Shown here in pieces: positions 28,301-42,930 of a DNA stretch of 64,000 bases. The position numbers were made by a program, and so were the translations under genes. The stretch covers positions 80,050 to 144,049 of the forward strand of contig VSDK01028556.1 of the NCBI GenBank assembly GCA_009767595.1. Reading direction: 5' to 3'. How positions within the stretch are numbered: position 1 is the first letter of the stretch; each line of letters starts with the position of its first letter. Below the pieces are notes generated by a model that was not told where the DNA came from, did not search any database, and saw only the letters and a program-made list of their open reading frames with translations. This DNA comes from Symbiodinium kawagutii. Taxonomy: Eukaryota; Sar; Dinophyceae; Suessiales; Symbiodiniaceae.

Positions 28301-31300
28301 GCACGGTGCTGAGGCGATGGGCAATGCTGACGATGCCAAGGCCACCGCTCTGGGCAGCGCTGTTGGGATCCAAGTGATCGATTGTCTGCTGGATCATCTT
28401 CCTGGGACATCTTGGGTTGGTGGTTGAAGGTGGGCTCTGGTCGGTGTCGATCAGTTTGGTGAAGAGTGAGTTGTGAGTGGCTAAGAATGATTGATTGGTG
28501 GTTGGTTGATGGTTAATTCACAGTTGGTCTGGTATGGTATGGTTCCAAGCAGGTACCGTGGCAACCGGTGCTGTCGACCACATAGTCTCGCCACCAAGCT
28601 GTGAAACCTGCGTAGGCCTGGTTCAGAATTTCAACTTCAACCAGTTGCTGAGTAGGGATGCACATCCGATCAGGATATTTTTCAAAGATAGTGGTGACAA
28701 TCCTAAGAGTTGAAGCATTGCGTTCGTGGCTGCCATGTGACCAGCGCTACAAGCCTTTTGGCTCCCCATTTGGTCAAGCAGCAAGGCCGCTCTGGCATGG
28801 ATTTGCATGAGGGAGATGGCTAAGACCATGAAGGTACGAGTACCCATTTTTGGCCCTACCAGCTGTTGGACAATTGGGGTAGGGTATCCTGCACACACAA
28901 GTCTACCACATGGTCCACCCCCAGGTGGACATCTGCTGGCGTACGGCTCACCCGCAATAGGACTGCCTTATCTAAGCGATTACCCTATACTGATTGAACA
29001 GAATCTTCAGAAGAACTTGTTGTTCAAGTAGGGGGACCACATTGTATCAGCAGTTTTGGTTTATGACCGTTAGCGAAGTGGGCCACCAGCGGCCCACCCT
29101 AGCTTTTGCTGTCATAAATCATCACCCCGACAGTCGCATCCAATAATCCGGGTGTGAATGATACAGGAACTAGCGAGCGAGAATGAAATGGCGATTGCAA
29201 AACTGACTCTTGTGGATACTTTGTACTGGCTAGGTGGTGCCCAGCAATTGTCACCCAGTTGATCAACCAAGGCCTTGACTGCTTCTGATTGTCCAGTTTG
29301 TTGCTGGTTAGACCCCCCCCTCCCTGCAATAATTTGCAAATTGTAAGCAGAACTATACAATAATCATGGGGGAGATCTAGGAGATCAAAATCTGCATAAA
29401 CCGCCATAGTGGCTCAGAAAGGTCGGTGATAAATGGGTCAATAATGGTTGATTACCCTCTGGTGATCTAACATAGGAATGGAACATCCACCAGTTATAGC
29501 TGATTTCCCAGGGTTTCGCTAGAAAAGAGTGATTTCTCATTGCTATGTTGGATCACCAGAGTGTATACTAATTAGTAATGATATAATGGTGATAATGGTG
29601 TGTTTTTGTATGTTTTTGTGATTTAATCCTCGTTTGTATGGCAATTACTGGATCGTCCTTGGTGATAAATGTTCAGTGATTAGCAATGGGAAGATCCAGC
29701 TGCAAATCCACTCTCCATTCATTTGATTGCCACCAGTTCTTGAGTTGGTAAGCCTTTTGTAAATAACCAGCTGGACCGTAAAATGGACCTGGCTATCCTT
29801 AACCATAAGAGGCCTGGTTGAGCATAGAGATTTGTGCCATAAGATGGCCAGTGATTAAGCACAAAATCCACCTGGCCATTCCCTGGTACCAAGGTTGACA
29901 CCTCTCCCCGGTCCCGCGAGAGCCCTGCCGCTGCCCAGGCACTCGGAGGCATTGTCCAAAGCACTGGTGGCTTCGTCCAAGAAGAGGAAGGAGGCGTGTT
30001 TCCTCGTTCACAGATTTTGCGCATTGGTTAGTCGTCCTGGTGGTTGGTTGATGTTAGTTGCAGTGGTCAACATCAATGGAGTTTAAAACAAATAGGACAT
30101 GAATCTGGTGCAAAACAGGAAGTTTCTTCAGTGTATCTGTTTGAATTTCATCTTCTTCTTTTCTGTTTTGTTGCAAGCCGTGCGCCCCTCGCGTGGGCAA
30201 AAACTCAGTTCCATTCATGCATTCGCTTCTTTGTTCTGAAATAATGGTTCAATGGGAAATCTATGTCGGAAATGTCAACTTTTCTTTGTTAGAGAACAGA
30301 AGTTCAATTTAATGTTTAGCCACTTTCTTGAAGAAGTTCACCATTCTTTCGGCAAGTAGTGGTCAACTTCGTTAATTAAGTCATGTTTGGATCCTCCTTT
30401 TGTTGAAGAAGTTCTTCCTACATTTGGTGTTTCAAGCTCAGCCGGAAAGTGCGCGGGATTCTCAAGTAATTATCTTGTTTTGGAACCTTCGCTCTGAGTC
30501 ACTCTGAGCTGGAATTTATTTAAGACATTTTGATTCTTGAAAATGGTGAGCTCTCTTAGTTGGGAGTGGCCAGTGCCAACATGTGCCAATTATCTTTGCA
30601 CCTACATGATACATGGTCATTGTGCTAAGTCTGCCATTGTTCGCTGCTCACACTTAGGCGGCCGTTTGCCAGTCATTTCGGCCCTCAAAGTCAAATGGTA
30701 CATGGCCAAAAGCAGTATTCACATAGCCGAACCCTATGGATTTTTCATTCTTCGTAACAAGGCGAGGCCCCAAAGATGTGAGAATCGCAGCGCTGCAAAA
30801 TTGTGAATCGCACTCTTGACCCAGGAGTCGGGCTCCAGAATTCATTTTAAACAAACATAATCCAAATCAAATGGATGACACTTTGTCCACTGGTGCAGCA
30901 GCATGCCCATGCAACCAGCAATTTTCTTCCAAAACAAATGGGACAAGTACGGACAAAAAATGAGAAACTGTATACCATATCCATGGCATTTTATACTTGG
31001 ATGATTTGCTGAAATGATTCTACATCAGCTAGCTATCACCAGTTTACACATTAACCAAGTAAATAAGCAAACTATGGGAGTTCTCACAAAAGGCATGTGT
31101 TTTTAAATTGATAATGTTGGTTTGTAGGATCTGACATTGATCAGTTTGTTACACATTCAAGCCGCCACGGTAATACTAACCATTCTCTCTCCTTGATTTA
31201 TCACCAGTATTCCAGGGGCATTAATTCACCGTCATTCAAACATCAGCTAGCCAATATTTGATGATCAACCAATACCAACAATCGCAAAGCGCGTTCTTGA

Positions 31301-34300
31301 GAACAAACCTATATACTTGAAAAGCAAGGTCATAGAAAATCACCAGCACCTTTCCATGATCTTGGGTTCTCCCGACAAACCAAACATTCACCACTAGTTT
31401 AGCATTGATAAATGTCACTAAACATAAATTTAACCAGCAGCTGGCGCACTGCATTTCACCAGCTTCCTAACTGTCATGACAATGCCTCCTGATCATCCAT
31501 AGCCATATATCTGGTATATTATATCACTATTATTGTTAGTTCTCATCACAAGCTTTATCAACCGTTAACCTCGTAATGGCGACCAACAGATCTGCACCAT
31601 TTGATCATCAAATCACATCAACAAAAATGATCATCAAAACAACATTTGATCATCAAATCCCATTTGATCATTAACTATCAATAGATATCAACCCATAGAT
31701 CTCAGCATTTGATACTGGTTGATCATCAAGACTCCCCAAATCTCATCTACCATTTGATTATACGACCTCTTGTAGCTCCAAATCGCTCCCCCTTGAAAAA
31801 GGGCGCAAGCTCCCCGGGCGCGAGCCGATCTTCCAAGGGACACCAAGGCACGTGCAATGGCGATGCGCTGCTTCTGGCCACCCGACAGCTGGCCCCCACC
31901 CGCTCCTGGCTCGGGGTTCATCCGTGGCTAGGAACATCCCAACAGTCAGACGATGTCAGGATAGTTTCGTCATTTAGGGGAGGCTGGGTGGGGGCCTCCA
32001 GCCCAAGGAAAACTGGTCATTTAGGGGATGTTCACAATTGGCACCTGCACAGTGGCCATGCTGAGGCCCATAGCGCCCAGTTGGTGAACATGTCTACGTC
32101 TGGATGTGCAGCTGGGGTTAGTTCACCATGGTTAGTTAGGCCCTTATAGCTGAACTAACCCCTTGAAACCATGGTTACTCACCACTTACGAGCCGTGGGG
32201 GTGCACATCCAAGTAGTTTGGTCATTCAGGGGGTGTTCACTATTGGCTCCACCAGACATGGCCGGGCCGGCAGCTTTGGATACCAGGAAAAGGGATGTGA
32301 TGTTCAGTGCGGGTACCAGGATGTCGACCCACAAGCATCTAGTGGTCAGTTGATGATGGTTATTGAATGGCTAGCTTTATCTTAGTTCATCGGCAATGCT
32401 TGTTGATTAAGAGATGTTTTTGCACGGTGATCTATTGATGAAGGAAGGCTGATGATTACTCAATGATTTGTTGAATGGTTAGTTGACAATGTTCATTGAA
32501 TGATCAACGAATGGTTGATCAAGCAATGGTTGCTGAGCGCTAGTTGCTGATGGTTGAATGATTAGCTGATGGGTTTTGAAAAGGCTATTTAATACTCAAT
32601 GTCCGCTAGGGCAGCTCACAAGGTAGGCCCTGCCGCTAGCAAACGTTGCCTAGGACCAAGGTTAACTAGTCAATGTTGTTGAACTTGTTCATGGCAACTG
32701 ATTTCATGTTTCATGGAACATGTGCGGAAATAGACTGATCAAATTATGATTGTTCAACTGGTCAATGCTTCATTGATTTTTGATTAATGGATATCATCTG
32801 GCTGCGTAGTGCTTAGTGATGGTTACTGAACGGTGAATGCTGGTTACCCCATGGTTGACAATGGTGGTCATTTTGAAGGGGGTTATTGAGCAGTCGACTG
32901 ATTGCTAACTTTTGGATGTTTGATAGCTGAGTACTGGTTCTTGAATGGCCAATTGATGAGTGGTTAATTGATGGTCTTCGAATGGCCAAGGAATGATTAA
33001 TGATGGTTGGTGGTGAGTATCATTGAATGGTCAATGATGGTTTATCTATGGTTGACGATGGTGGTCAGATATGGTTACTGATGGTGGGTGATGATGGATA
33101 CTGCGATCCATGGGAGATGCAAAGGCGAAAACGAGGGTGACTGAAAAATGATCTACGCTTGAGGATGGCCAAGGATGGTTGAGGACTTTTGTTAAGGATG
33201 GTGAATGATGATTGATGGCGGTTGAGGATTCTAGTTGATAATGCTTGAGGATGATGGTTGAGAATGGTTCATGATTTGGTGCATCAGTTCGCGATGTCTC
33301 AGGCTGGCAAACACCGGTTGGTACAGTAGTTAATCTCTCTTGATATTTGGTGTGCAATGCTGAATTTTGGTTCATAGTTCATGGCAAGAAGAACACAAAA
33401 AATATGGTCAACTATATGCTGCATGCTGTAGTTTTGGAGGGTTGGTTACAGTACCTGGTGCTTCCTGGCAAAGATCCCCAGAAGGAGTTGCAAAAGTTTC
33501 CTACAAGTTTTGAAGCCGTAGGGGAATCCGAATCAATCATCACCAAAAATCAAAAAGACAAATGAATCCTTTCCAAAACTCAATAATCACACCAACAATC
33601 AATTCCAAAACTCAATCAGCACCAAAAATCCATTCCATAGTGTGAACTGAAGGATGAAGCTGAGCCCCAGGGGCTGAGTCACCACCCCCGGGGTCCCACG
33701 AAGGTGTTGTACTTCTCCGGAAGGCTCTCCACGAAAGCGAGCTGAGCGTCAGCACAGGCCCGGGCAAAGTCCTCCTTGGTCGCCGATGGGTTACCTGTGG
33801 CGCACGGGGAGCGAATGGGCCATACATCAGATCTGCAAGTAGACATGGCCACATGTATCAATCAATACCACGAATCACAGCAAACAATTGTTTTACATAT
33901 AATTTGTGATGTAGGCTGCATGCATCTATATTATACATATTGTAACAGAGATATCGATGGTTTGTGAAATAGTGATAGTCATATTTTCAAAATTCACATT
34001 TGTACACACTTCTTATGAAGGCAAACATGAACACGCACATCGACATGTAAAAAGACATGTGACATTCCTTTAACTCAAAACACCATAAACTTGAGGACAG
34101 TATCCATGCACCGGACGCGCCTTGCATGATGTTGTGATGGATTGATCCAGCGAAAAGGACGGGCTCCTGTCCAACATAACCTGAACACAGCGGCGCCAGA
34201 ATATGCATGCTGAAAAAGGGTATCCACATGCAGCGATTTTATACGCATGTCTAGGCATGATTATGCAAGCGATCATTTTGGAATGACCATGATTAAAAAT

Positions 34301-37300
34301 GAATACTCTGTGGCAGGAAGTTCAATGATTTCTTGCAATGATCATCACTCGTTCGGGCAATGACCTAGCAGGATGTCAGGCATGAAGAAGGCACGTGATC
34401 AGCTGTGGCTACCATGGTTTCCAAGGAGCCGATGCATCGTCGCAAAGAGGCCACCTCAGGCTTGGCATAGGCAGCATATGTCATGAAACGCCATGAAGTC
34501 TCAAGCCTCTAATCACTGGATTGCTTGATGGGAACATTTCCAGGAAAGTCCTATACTTGATGATTATTGTGGTTATTGAAGCATCAACCAATCCACACCT
34601 TCTGAGTGTTTTTCATGAGTGAAGGTAGCTGAAAAGAACTGATAACACTATAGGATTCAGAAGGATTTGGCAATTGACGGGACTTGTAAGGGACCCACGT
34701 AATTCATAGACAGCAGCTGGTGACAAAAACGACCTCAAACACGGGGAATGCATGTTGATAATATTGCTCACCCAGGATCTACCACCAATGGAAATTTCCA
34801 CATTATTTTTGACCATGGATAAATTCAGGGATGGCCAAGCATCAACTCTCATATGGCAGGGGCCAGCCGCTTGATCCTGATACATCTTCATTATCTTCAT
34901 GACATTGTTTTTTGTTCTTTAAAACGGTCTGTTTGTTAGAAATCTTTCCAGGCACCCTTGGTTTTCATGTGCCGGGGAATACGGACAGCAATGGGGAGAC
35001 AAAGAGAGAGAGAGAGATAGAGAACAAAAAAGGGAACGAAAAAAAACAATATGGAGAATGCATGTGCTTGCATGGGTTAATCCATGATTTGGAAACTCGG
35101 ACCAGTATCCCCAAATAGACCATCTCAATGCTTAGGAAAACGAGTGGCTGTGACTTGGCACACCAAGATCTTAAAACAAAACTGACAGTAAACAACATCC
35201 CCTCAACAAAGGCTGCTCCTCCCACACTAACCCATCCTCTATGCACAAATTCTGGCAAAAAGGTCAAGCGAAATGGCATACATAACACGCACAGAATTCA
35301 ATTGGAGACTCTTGGCGTCGCATGCCCTAGCCTCTCGACCTACCCACTCCTACCGACTGACACCGTGTACCCACCATTGCACTGAGATCCATAGGACGAA
35401 ACATATCAATATCTATCAGTAGCTGAGGTTCGAGGTTAACTTTGCATAAAGCAATGCATCCTCATCAAAACCGAGCAGTTTCCCTTTGTCCAAAGGGGGT
35501 ATTACCAATGAATACTCATAGGGTTTGGTTACAGGCAAATATTTAAACAATCCAGGAAAAGGTTTTATTTCACCATCATTTCTTGCAATGGTTTGCTAGC
35601 ATTTTTCATGTAGACTGATGGGTTGAAATACCAAATTCTTTAAATCAACCAGTCTCAACACTAACCATCACGGTTCACCACTATTGGGCAATCTTCATGG
35701 CACTTCTGAATCCACTCTCTGCAGTTCCTGACCTTGAAGGTCTTCATGTCTTGTCCGTTCACCAGCACCATGCCTGGACAAGGATATTTAGTCTATGCGT
35801 CGCAGGGCGTTGGGGGCCATTGCGTCAGGGATAACAACACACGAAAACGGTCACCAGGATGATCGTCATCTTTGCCAGCTTGATGGGCTGAAATACCAAC
35901 CCGACAATGCTTCATGTAAGTGTTTCTTGAGATTTGGAACCACACAAAAAAATGGCTGCATTGGTTTATTCCACTTAATATTGGATGATTTGGGGGTATC
36001 CCCATTTTAAGAAACCACTATGTACAGAAGCAAGGTAGCGGACTGGGCTATGCCGGCTATGCGTTTGCGCCGGTGATTTGATCGCGCAGCTGAGCGAGGT
36101 TTCCGCGTCATGAAGGAAAATACCCTTCAGCCATATGTCTCTGTTGGCCGGGAAGTGATCTAAACATATATTTTCTGTCATTGTCCGCGCTTTGCCGCTG
36201 GCTTGACTGCAGTTCCCAAACTGGACAGAACTGAATAATCAATCCATAAACGGCGGCATATCCCCTGCACGGTTCCCGCAAGAAATCTGCCAAGGAGAAA
36301 CCATGATACCTGCGGAGCATTGACAAGGCCACTAGGATCGACATGACATCCAGATAGCTGATCAGCTAGCAGGGGTAAACAATATGAAACCTTATGCATC
36401 ACTGCTGGTCGTCTGTTTTTGTTGACTTGTCAACTTGGGCTATCAGCCATTCCCAGTGTTATCCATCATTTGACCATTGTAATTTGTATGCGCGCAATTC
36501 ACACACAATACGTACGAAAACAAAAATATATGAATTGATCTGCCTCTATTTAAAAATAAATAAATAGATATATATAGTTATTTATTCATTTATCATATAT
36601 TTGTTTAGATTTACAGTACAGTTGTGTACTGCATATTTTTACTTTTATTGAAATCACATAAAAACGGTATAAAAGCCTACCTTGTGATTTCAATGAATCA
36701 TTTAGTTATATGTTTCCAATATAGAAATATCCACCTCCTTGGGAGCCTCCCGACGCCCCCAGCACCCATCCAACGAGATCGCCTGAACTTGGGTCGTAGA
36801 ACCGCTCCAACAAAGCCATCACGGTGCCTGAGGCCGAGATTGCGCAGCATACGCGACAGGAGAAGCAACCAGTAGTAAGGGGGTTTCCAGGCCATGGGAG
36901 GGCCTGAAAATCGTTGGTTTATAGTGGCTCATAATGGCTCACAATGGTCATGAGTAGAGTCATATAGGGGCTATAGCCAACAATGCTGGGTGAGGGTTCT
37001 ATAAAGTGATGCCCCCCACCAAATGCAGGTTAATCAATACATCAACATGAAATGAAGTACCATCTGAGCAATCAGTTGAATATCTGACACAGCTGGTACC
37101 TACCCTTGTCATTAATTACAACCTAAGTGGACTACCTGGGGGACCATCACTTTGCAGTAGGGCGGACATGGTTGCAATGGGGGAAACAAATTATAAAACA
37201 ACATACCTAACCCTAACGCATGGTAGGAAAGCATCCCAACTGACGCACTCATCCAACCCCTAACGCATGGTAGGAAAGCATCCCAACTGACGCACTCATC

Positions 37301-40300
37301 CAATCTTCACGTCATGTGGTGTGAACAACAGCAATACAAAGTTTTGACCCACAACTACACAGATGTGGTCACTAGAAACTATGTGAGAGCAGCATCAGCC
37401 AGCAACCTGTGGGTTTTATGAAGTCAGCCCCAAAGAACGTGTCTCGCGACCATCCATGGATGAAACATGATCACGATCAGATTTTGCAAGGTGTCAAATC
37501 TTATTTTGGCAGTTGTGATCATCTTCGGCAGCAGTCAGGTGACCTGTCTGCAAATGGGAGTACTTGCATGTGCACCCCCACGGCGAAGGTAGGTGGTCAC
37601 TCATCATGTTTTCTAGGGGGTATGAGCTATATACCTTATAACTAGGGCTTGTCACCATGGTCATAACCCTGGCTGCACATCCCAGTAGAGAAACAAGGAT
37701 TTCTTGAGGGCAGGTATCAGGTACAGTGCATCATCTACGACTGGGGATGAGCTGAACGACTGTCCACTCCTGGCTGTCCCAGGGATCTGGCTGATAAGCA
37801 TGGCGCGAAGAAATGGCGGGACTACTCTTCCAGAATGTGAACTGCCAATGGATCAAAACCAAATCAAAACCAGATAAAAACCAGATCAAAAGCAGATCAA
37901 AACCGAAAACATCCGTGCCACGTACGACCAAAACCTGTTAGATCTTTAAAAACCTGAATAATCACCGTGGGGCACCAGGTCAAAGCAAAACGTCTGCCTG
38001 GAGCGACTCAGAATTGCCCGTTTAGAACGCATGATTGTGGATTACCACCCTTGCTTTCACATGCTCCTCTGGTGCATCCTCGCATCGCCTCAATCGTTGC
38101 AACCAGGGCCCTCTTTCCTGAACCCGACTCGCCCACCACAGCAACCTTCTGACCGCGGGAGATGTCCAAGGTCAAACCATTCAGAATCTTCACATCGGGC
38201 CGTGCAGGGTAGAAGAAGTGCACCTCAAGTGCATCTCCATCCGAGCTGACCGAGCTGATTGGCAAAACTATGCGAGGAACCCCTCAACGATCCAACAATG
38301 ATGATTTCTGCTGGGGAAAAACACGGTTTGGAGATGTATACTGTTTATATATACACGCCATGCATGCGCATGTCCACACAAGCAGCATCGTTTCTGACAT
38401 GTTTCTGCACATAATAGCCAAAGAATGCGCTGATCCAAGCAAATACGGGAGCTCACAATAAAAGATGTTCAGCCGTCGCAGTGCCAGGTCACACAACTTC
38501 AAATGTTGAAACGCCGACGTTTCGTGGGTGCCCCCTGAAACCGTGAGCACGTACACACACAGCACACGCCACAAAATCACATCAAGCTTTGCGACAAACC
38601 ATGAATTACAGGCTGTCCGACTCCACATCTACAGCCACCAGTTGATCCATCGCCTAAACAGTCTATAGGTGAGGCTTGATGCGCGCGGGATGGTGACCAC
38701 TACTCTTTTTCTCATGTAGCATGGGGGTAAGGTGACTTGTCATTTTCCAAGGGTTGGAAGTTCCGCCCGTGTTGACTAATATACTATGAACATGTGTGAA
38801 TATGGCAGTTTCTCAAGCCGTAGGTGTACTCCTAAATCATCCAAGTCATGAATCATTGATAGTAGTAAACCAACCGTTTTTCAGGTTTCCCGTATTGAGA
38901 AACCAGCACACAAATAATCATAATCACGATCTCTTTAGGTACTCCATGACCATGTTTGTCAAATATTGTCAAATCGAGGCTGACCGGTATGGGCTATTTG
39001 GTTGCAGCATGTCGTCTACTTGGTTGTGACTGGCTTTCTTGCCAAGAAATGTCGCCAGGAAAAAAATGCAGTCTTCTTGTCTTACCCGTAGCAATATGAC
39101 CAATACTCAACCACATTGCCATCATAACTTGTCCCAGGCACATCTCGAAGTGAAAATGTTTCGATGGATTGAATGTCCTGTCGTTTGTCGACATCTCCGC
39201 ACTGAACCTGATGGACTTGTCAGGACTCAGCCCGTGCAGCCAATAGGGCAACGGGTCGGGTCAATACAGAGTGGACCCCCCGCCTCAGTTAGGCAAGTTT
39301 TGTTGTGACTATGTAAGGTAACTACCAGTTATGGCAAATTTAGCTGTAGTTAAATGGCTTACTAAGCAATGTATCATTAGTACTTGCACCACTCTGTGCC
39401 AAATCGGGACAATCAGGCCTGCCATTTCTGGCTAGTGGCAATTCATGATCAATGACAGATCATGCATTGCTATCAGCCAGTGTCACTGGTCATAGGCCAT
39501 CAATGGTAGAGGTGTATTCAGCAGTTGGAGTAAACTTCAATGCTTTCTAGACTTGCTAAAGGTTCGGAGAGCTTCGCATCCACGTGCCAAGTACCATGGT
39601 AAGCAGGTTAAACAACTCTATCCACTTAGCAGGGACATCGAAGCAGCAACTTGCCACAGATCCCTCAGGAAACTGCAGGCTGCTTCAGCTCCCAAGCCAT
39701 GGTGCTCCCCTTGCAGCGTGCCCCACAGCAGCTCGCCAGCCTTGTTACACGGCACCGCCCCACCATGCCCCGCCATGCCCTGCCATGCCCCGCCTGGGGT
39801 CGGTTGTGCTTCACCTGGAAGAAACGTCCCGCCGCGAAGCGCGCGCTCTGCAAGGCCTTGATGCTGGGATCCAAGTTGCCGATGCAGAAGCTCCCGGTGA
39901 AGACCTCAGTTTGGGGAACAAAAACCATGGGGACACCCGCCGGGTGAGAGGAACAAATGGCTGCTACATATGTTGCAAACATGTTGCTAAAGAAAACATT
40001 CCGCTACGAATATATGGATCAACACATGTTATTTTCAAGCGAATTTCTGGGTCAAACGGCGATGGTCGTAAGCAATGTGGCGTTGCTGGTCTGCGGTCCA
40101 GCCGCGCCCTTCGGGGATGTAGAGCAAAACAGTGAGACATACCCATGGCAAAGCATTGTTGATCGTGATGGGTGATGATTTAGACAGGTTTGATACAAAA
40201 AAAAGATAGGACACAAGCATTGCTCGCGCTTGATGATGGTTGGTGATGGGCAACAGTTGTGGTTGATGGTAATTATTTTTGTCATGCTTACTGAGTAGCG

Positions 40301-42898
40301 GTCAATCATGATTTATAATTACAAATCGTAAAATGGAACCACGGATCAAAATAACTGACAATCAACAGCAACAACAACAACAACAACAACAACGAGGAGG
40401 AAGAGGAAACCGGAGGACGGGGAGGTAGGAGGGACAACAAAACAACTTGGACATTCCAAGCTCTGAATGTCTTGGGAACTCCATTGCCACATTATAGATG
40501 TGGCAGGTCCCAGTACCATGGGATCACCAGCCCCCCAAAGCGATAGTTAGTGAGTGCTAGTGCGGTTGCCATTCTCAACATAGCATCCACGACAAGTGGA
40601 AGTATCCTGCCTATCTGAGGGAATTCATGAGGATGGAATTCCTCAAGGGATTATGTAGATTATAGTTATGAGTCAAGAAGAATAAGTTAATACCTGTTAG
40701 ATCCTCTTAGTATCACATAATATGCTATTCTCTGATGTTGGCATCAAGTGCCTTCCCCGCAGTGTGGTATCCCTGCCCAGTGCTACACTAACGTTTGAAA
40801 AATGCTGGGTGCGGCGCTGCCAAGAGACGCAAAAGAAAATGGCCAAAATGTTTCCAGGTTCCCAGGGGCGGCCAGTGGCTGGGTTAACCTCCCGGATGAA
40901 TCATGCTGCTTCCAAGTGAAGTGCAAACACTTGAGGCTGAATACCTGTCGAATCCTGTGGTATCACAGGGAATCCTGTGGCTAGTGTCACAGTGCAGTTG
41001 AATGGGAATAATCAAATGTCCCTGTTTGACTCCATGCGTTGCGTAAGATTTCAGTTTTCAGATTTCTTCAGCATAAACACCTCACATGTAACTCCTGACC
41101 TGGTCGTGGTAGCGCAAGGTCATCCCGAACCAGAACGCCAAGGCGTTGCCAGCAAAGATCACCAGCACGGTGTAGCCCAGGCCGATGCCAATCCTGGTGA
41201 CGGCGAGCCCCACGGCTTGCCAACGATGGTTCCCTGGCGGATGGGTTCATCATGCTTCATCAATGCTGACTGGACGACAGATACAAAACAACTGCAGCGC
41301 GGCTGTGCAGAGTAGTACCCGTTGCCTATGTTTGTTGGTTTATAAGCAAGGGAAAATAATAGTCTAATGATGAAAGGGGGCGTCAATGTGGCATCAGGGC
41401 ATCGGCCTTCACTTGGTGATGAGGGTTGGAAACCAACAATTGCAGGGCTGGTCACTGACTGCCGGGTGAAGCTTCCAGTTCTCTAGTGGTGGCTTTGGTG
41501 GCACAACGTGGATGGTCATGAACCACTGTAGCCACTCCGTCCACTGGGCCTTAAAAAAGGACAGGACATGGCATTCACAAGAAGCGCACTACATGTCTTT
41601 GATTGCATGGAATGATTTGGATCTTTTTGGGGATGGAATGATTTGGATCTTTTTGGGGGATGGCTCCACCCCCATAGACAAGAGGTTGGTGGTTGAGACC
41701 TTGAACATAGAAAATACAACACATAATTACCCAACACAATTGCTAAACTGCTAAACTTAATTACTCAAATCATCTCAAATAGAGTTCGCTACGCTCCGCG
41801 GTACTTCCCCACCATCTCCCACAGCATGTGCCACTGCCCATCACTCATCATCACCCATCAACCAGCGTCTTGAAGCCATTGCGAACTCCGCCACTGCGAG
41901 TTTGGACCAGTGCATATTGAAACCTCAAATGGGCAAATGATGGGAATTTAGAATTCACTAATGTTAATTAGCTAGTGGTAGTTAGCTAATGGTCGTCAAC
42001 TATGGTTGATCCATGTAATGAGTCATCTTGGATTTGTGTCTCGATGATTGCAAAAATTATTTTTCACTCGTTGGTCTTTGGAGTTGATGCTTGTGATGTC
42101 TAGTGTTGGAGCTGATTCGTTCGATCCCACAGCGAGAGATGGATCAAAAAAAAAATTGGGATGCATCAAAAAAAAATTGACGAGGAAGGATCAAAAAAAA
42201 ATTGGGAAGGATAAAAAAAAATTGACAGTTCAAAATACAGGGAAACAGTGGCGTTTCGAGAAGCAAAGGCTATCAAAAAAAATTGACAAGGATCAAAAAA
42301 AAAAAATTGACAAGGATCAAACATTTGCATGCTATTTGCAGCATTTTGGAGCTAGGACCTCTCATTTTGCATGCTATTTGCAGCATTTTGGAGCTAGGAC
42401 CTCTCATTTTGTATGCTATATGCACCATTTTGGAGCTAGGACCTTTCATTTTGCATGCTATTTGCTACATTTTGGAGCTAGGACCTCTCATTTTGTATGC
42501 TATTTGCACCATTTTGGAGCTAGGACCTTTCATTTTGTATGCTATTTGCTACATTTTGGAGCTAGGACCTCTCATTTCGCATGCTGCTTGCTGCATTTTA
42601 GAGCTAGGACCTTTCATTTTGCATGTTATTTGCAGCATTTTGGAACTAGGACCTCTCATTGAGCATGCTGCTTGCTGCATTTTAGAGCTAGGACCTTTCA
42701 TTTTGCATGCTATTTGCTACATTTTGGAGCTAGGACCTCTCATTTAGCATGCTGCTTGCTGCATTTTAGAGCTAGGACCTTTCATTTTGCATGCTATTTG
42801 CGGCATTTTGGAGCTAGGACCTCTCATTTAGCATGATATTTACAACATTTTGGAGCTGGGACCTTTCATGTTGCATTTTATTCCAACATGTTGGAGGG

Positions 42899-42930
<32 letters not shown>

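Noticed and set aside
39584-40135. Plus-strand frame of 183 codons
   Set aside because: It is the antisense shadow of the ABCB TM6 exon and nearby GC-rich sequence.
42048-42747. Plus-strand open frames of 204 and 154 codons
   Set aside because: Produced by the 42-bp tandem repeat, which is a multiple of three.
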